From Nitrospira sp. (GTDB lineage Bacteria; Nitrospirota; Nitrospiria; Nitrospirales; Nitrospiraceae), in assembly GCA_015709715.1 (NCBI GenBank), contig CP054184.1:744001-808000 (forward strand): a stretch of DNA of 64,000 nucleotides. Reading direction: 5' to 3'. Under the pieces are notes generated by a model, which worked only from the letters and a program-made list of their open reading frames with translations, did not search any database and was not told the DNA's origin. The translations under genes were made by a program, and so were the position numbers. The first letter of the stretch is position 1. Each line of letters begins with the position of its first letter. This document shows positions 63,737-64,000 of this stretch, one piece after another.

Positions 63737-64000
63737 ACGAACGGACAACTACGACCCTCGACGACATCTCCACGATCGGGGTCATCGGTGCCGGACAAAT
63801 GGGGCACGGGATCGCCCAGGTCCTGGCGATGGCCGGTTGGCAGGTGCTGTTGGTCGATATGACCGACAGCCTCCTTACCGCAGCGGTCCAGCACATTGCG
63901 GCCGGCGTCAAAAAGGCCGTGGAGAAGGGTCACTTGAGCCGCACCCACGAGGAGGCGGTCATGGGGCGCATCCACCCCTCGCGGCAACTTGAATCGTTGC
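63733..64000 (+). CDS. 3-hydroxyacyl-CoA dehydrogenase, NAD-binding domain (partial)
   Basis: The first 89 residues lie in the window; the gene continues past its end. NAD-binding GVIGAGQMGHGIAQVLAMAG is near residue 16 and the helix that follows is typical of the 3-hydroxybutyryl-CoA dehydrogenase family. The start is an ATGA overlap with the thiolase stop, so the two are coupled and probably work together on short acyl-CoAs. Confidence 0.85.
   Translation, partial: MNERTTTTLDDISTIGVIGAGQMGHGIAQVLAMAGWQVLLVDMTDSLLTAAVQHIAAGVKKAVEKGHLSRTHEEAVMGRIHPSRQLESL

Overview
The window is a GC-rich bacterial chromosome segment, almost entirely coding. Gene content and style point to a Nitrospira-like member of the Nitrospirota. 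The hints are a chlorite-dismutase-family heme protein, cyanobacteria-like two-partner secretion genes and dense housekeeping operons. This placement is inference: there is no rRNA or nitrite oxidoreductase here, and no database search was possible.

Layout. (1) 1-2387: the end of an integrative element, with an excisionase-like HTH gene, a CGNR-like zinc-finger gene and a tyrosine integrase, abutting a complete tRNA-Ser(CGA). The divergent intergenic region carries repeated GTTACGC sites. (2) 2.5-11.1 kb: mixed core genes, namely a RecB-like nuclease, a MATE exporter, a ketopantoate reductase with an unusual molybdopterin-domain-like tail, a DUF2130 protein, a class III-type sirtuin, a HAD protein and a response regulator. 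(3) 11.3-21.3 kb: housekeeping run valS-nadC-birA-coaX-grpE-dnaK-dnaJ-rsmE on the plus strand. (4) 21.3-35.1 kb: a minus-strand run with two exported repeat proteins, ridA-like, deoB, deoC, mltG, ruvX, alaS, recX, recA, thpR, cinA and a secreted hypothetical. (5) 35.2-39.2 kb: a Cld/HemQ-family protein, a membrane protein, two unrecognised proteins, an exported OB-fold-like protein and a Tat-exported DUF882 protein. (6) 39.5-45.5 kb: a multi-PAS histidine kinase and NarL-type regulator, followed by a stand-alone degenerate receiver and a degenerate NtrC-family protein. (7) 45.7-55.7 kb: NUDIX and SDR genes, an exported Lon-like domain lacking its catalytic dyad, and a cassette of TpsB transporter, miniature TpsA and exported TPR-CHAT protease. 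Upstream lie an XRE-type regulator and a CADD-like metal-dependent redox enzyme. (8) 55.9-64.0 kb: a tightly coupled plus-strand operon of a VOC protein, homogentisate dioxygenase, FAH-family hydrolase, PRTase-like protein, 2-oxoacid dehydrogenase E1alpha/E1beta/E2, thiolase and the start of a 3-hydroxyacyl-CoA dehydrogenase.

How the parts work together. The last operon looks like a route from homogentisate-type aromatics to acyl-CoA units. The TPS-CHAT locus is the best candidate for an undescribed system: an outer-membrane TpsB pore would secrete a short TpsA that has no long beta-helix, encoded together with an exported caspase-like protease. The pseudo-Lon protein is encoded convergently beside it. 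The kinase locus appears to combine one intact two-component pair with two regulators that can no longer be phosphorylated in the usual way.
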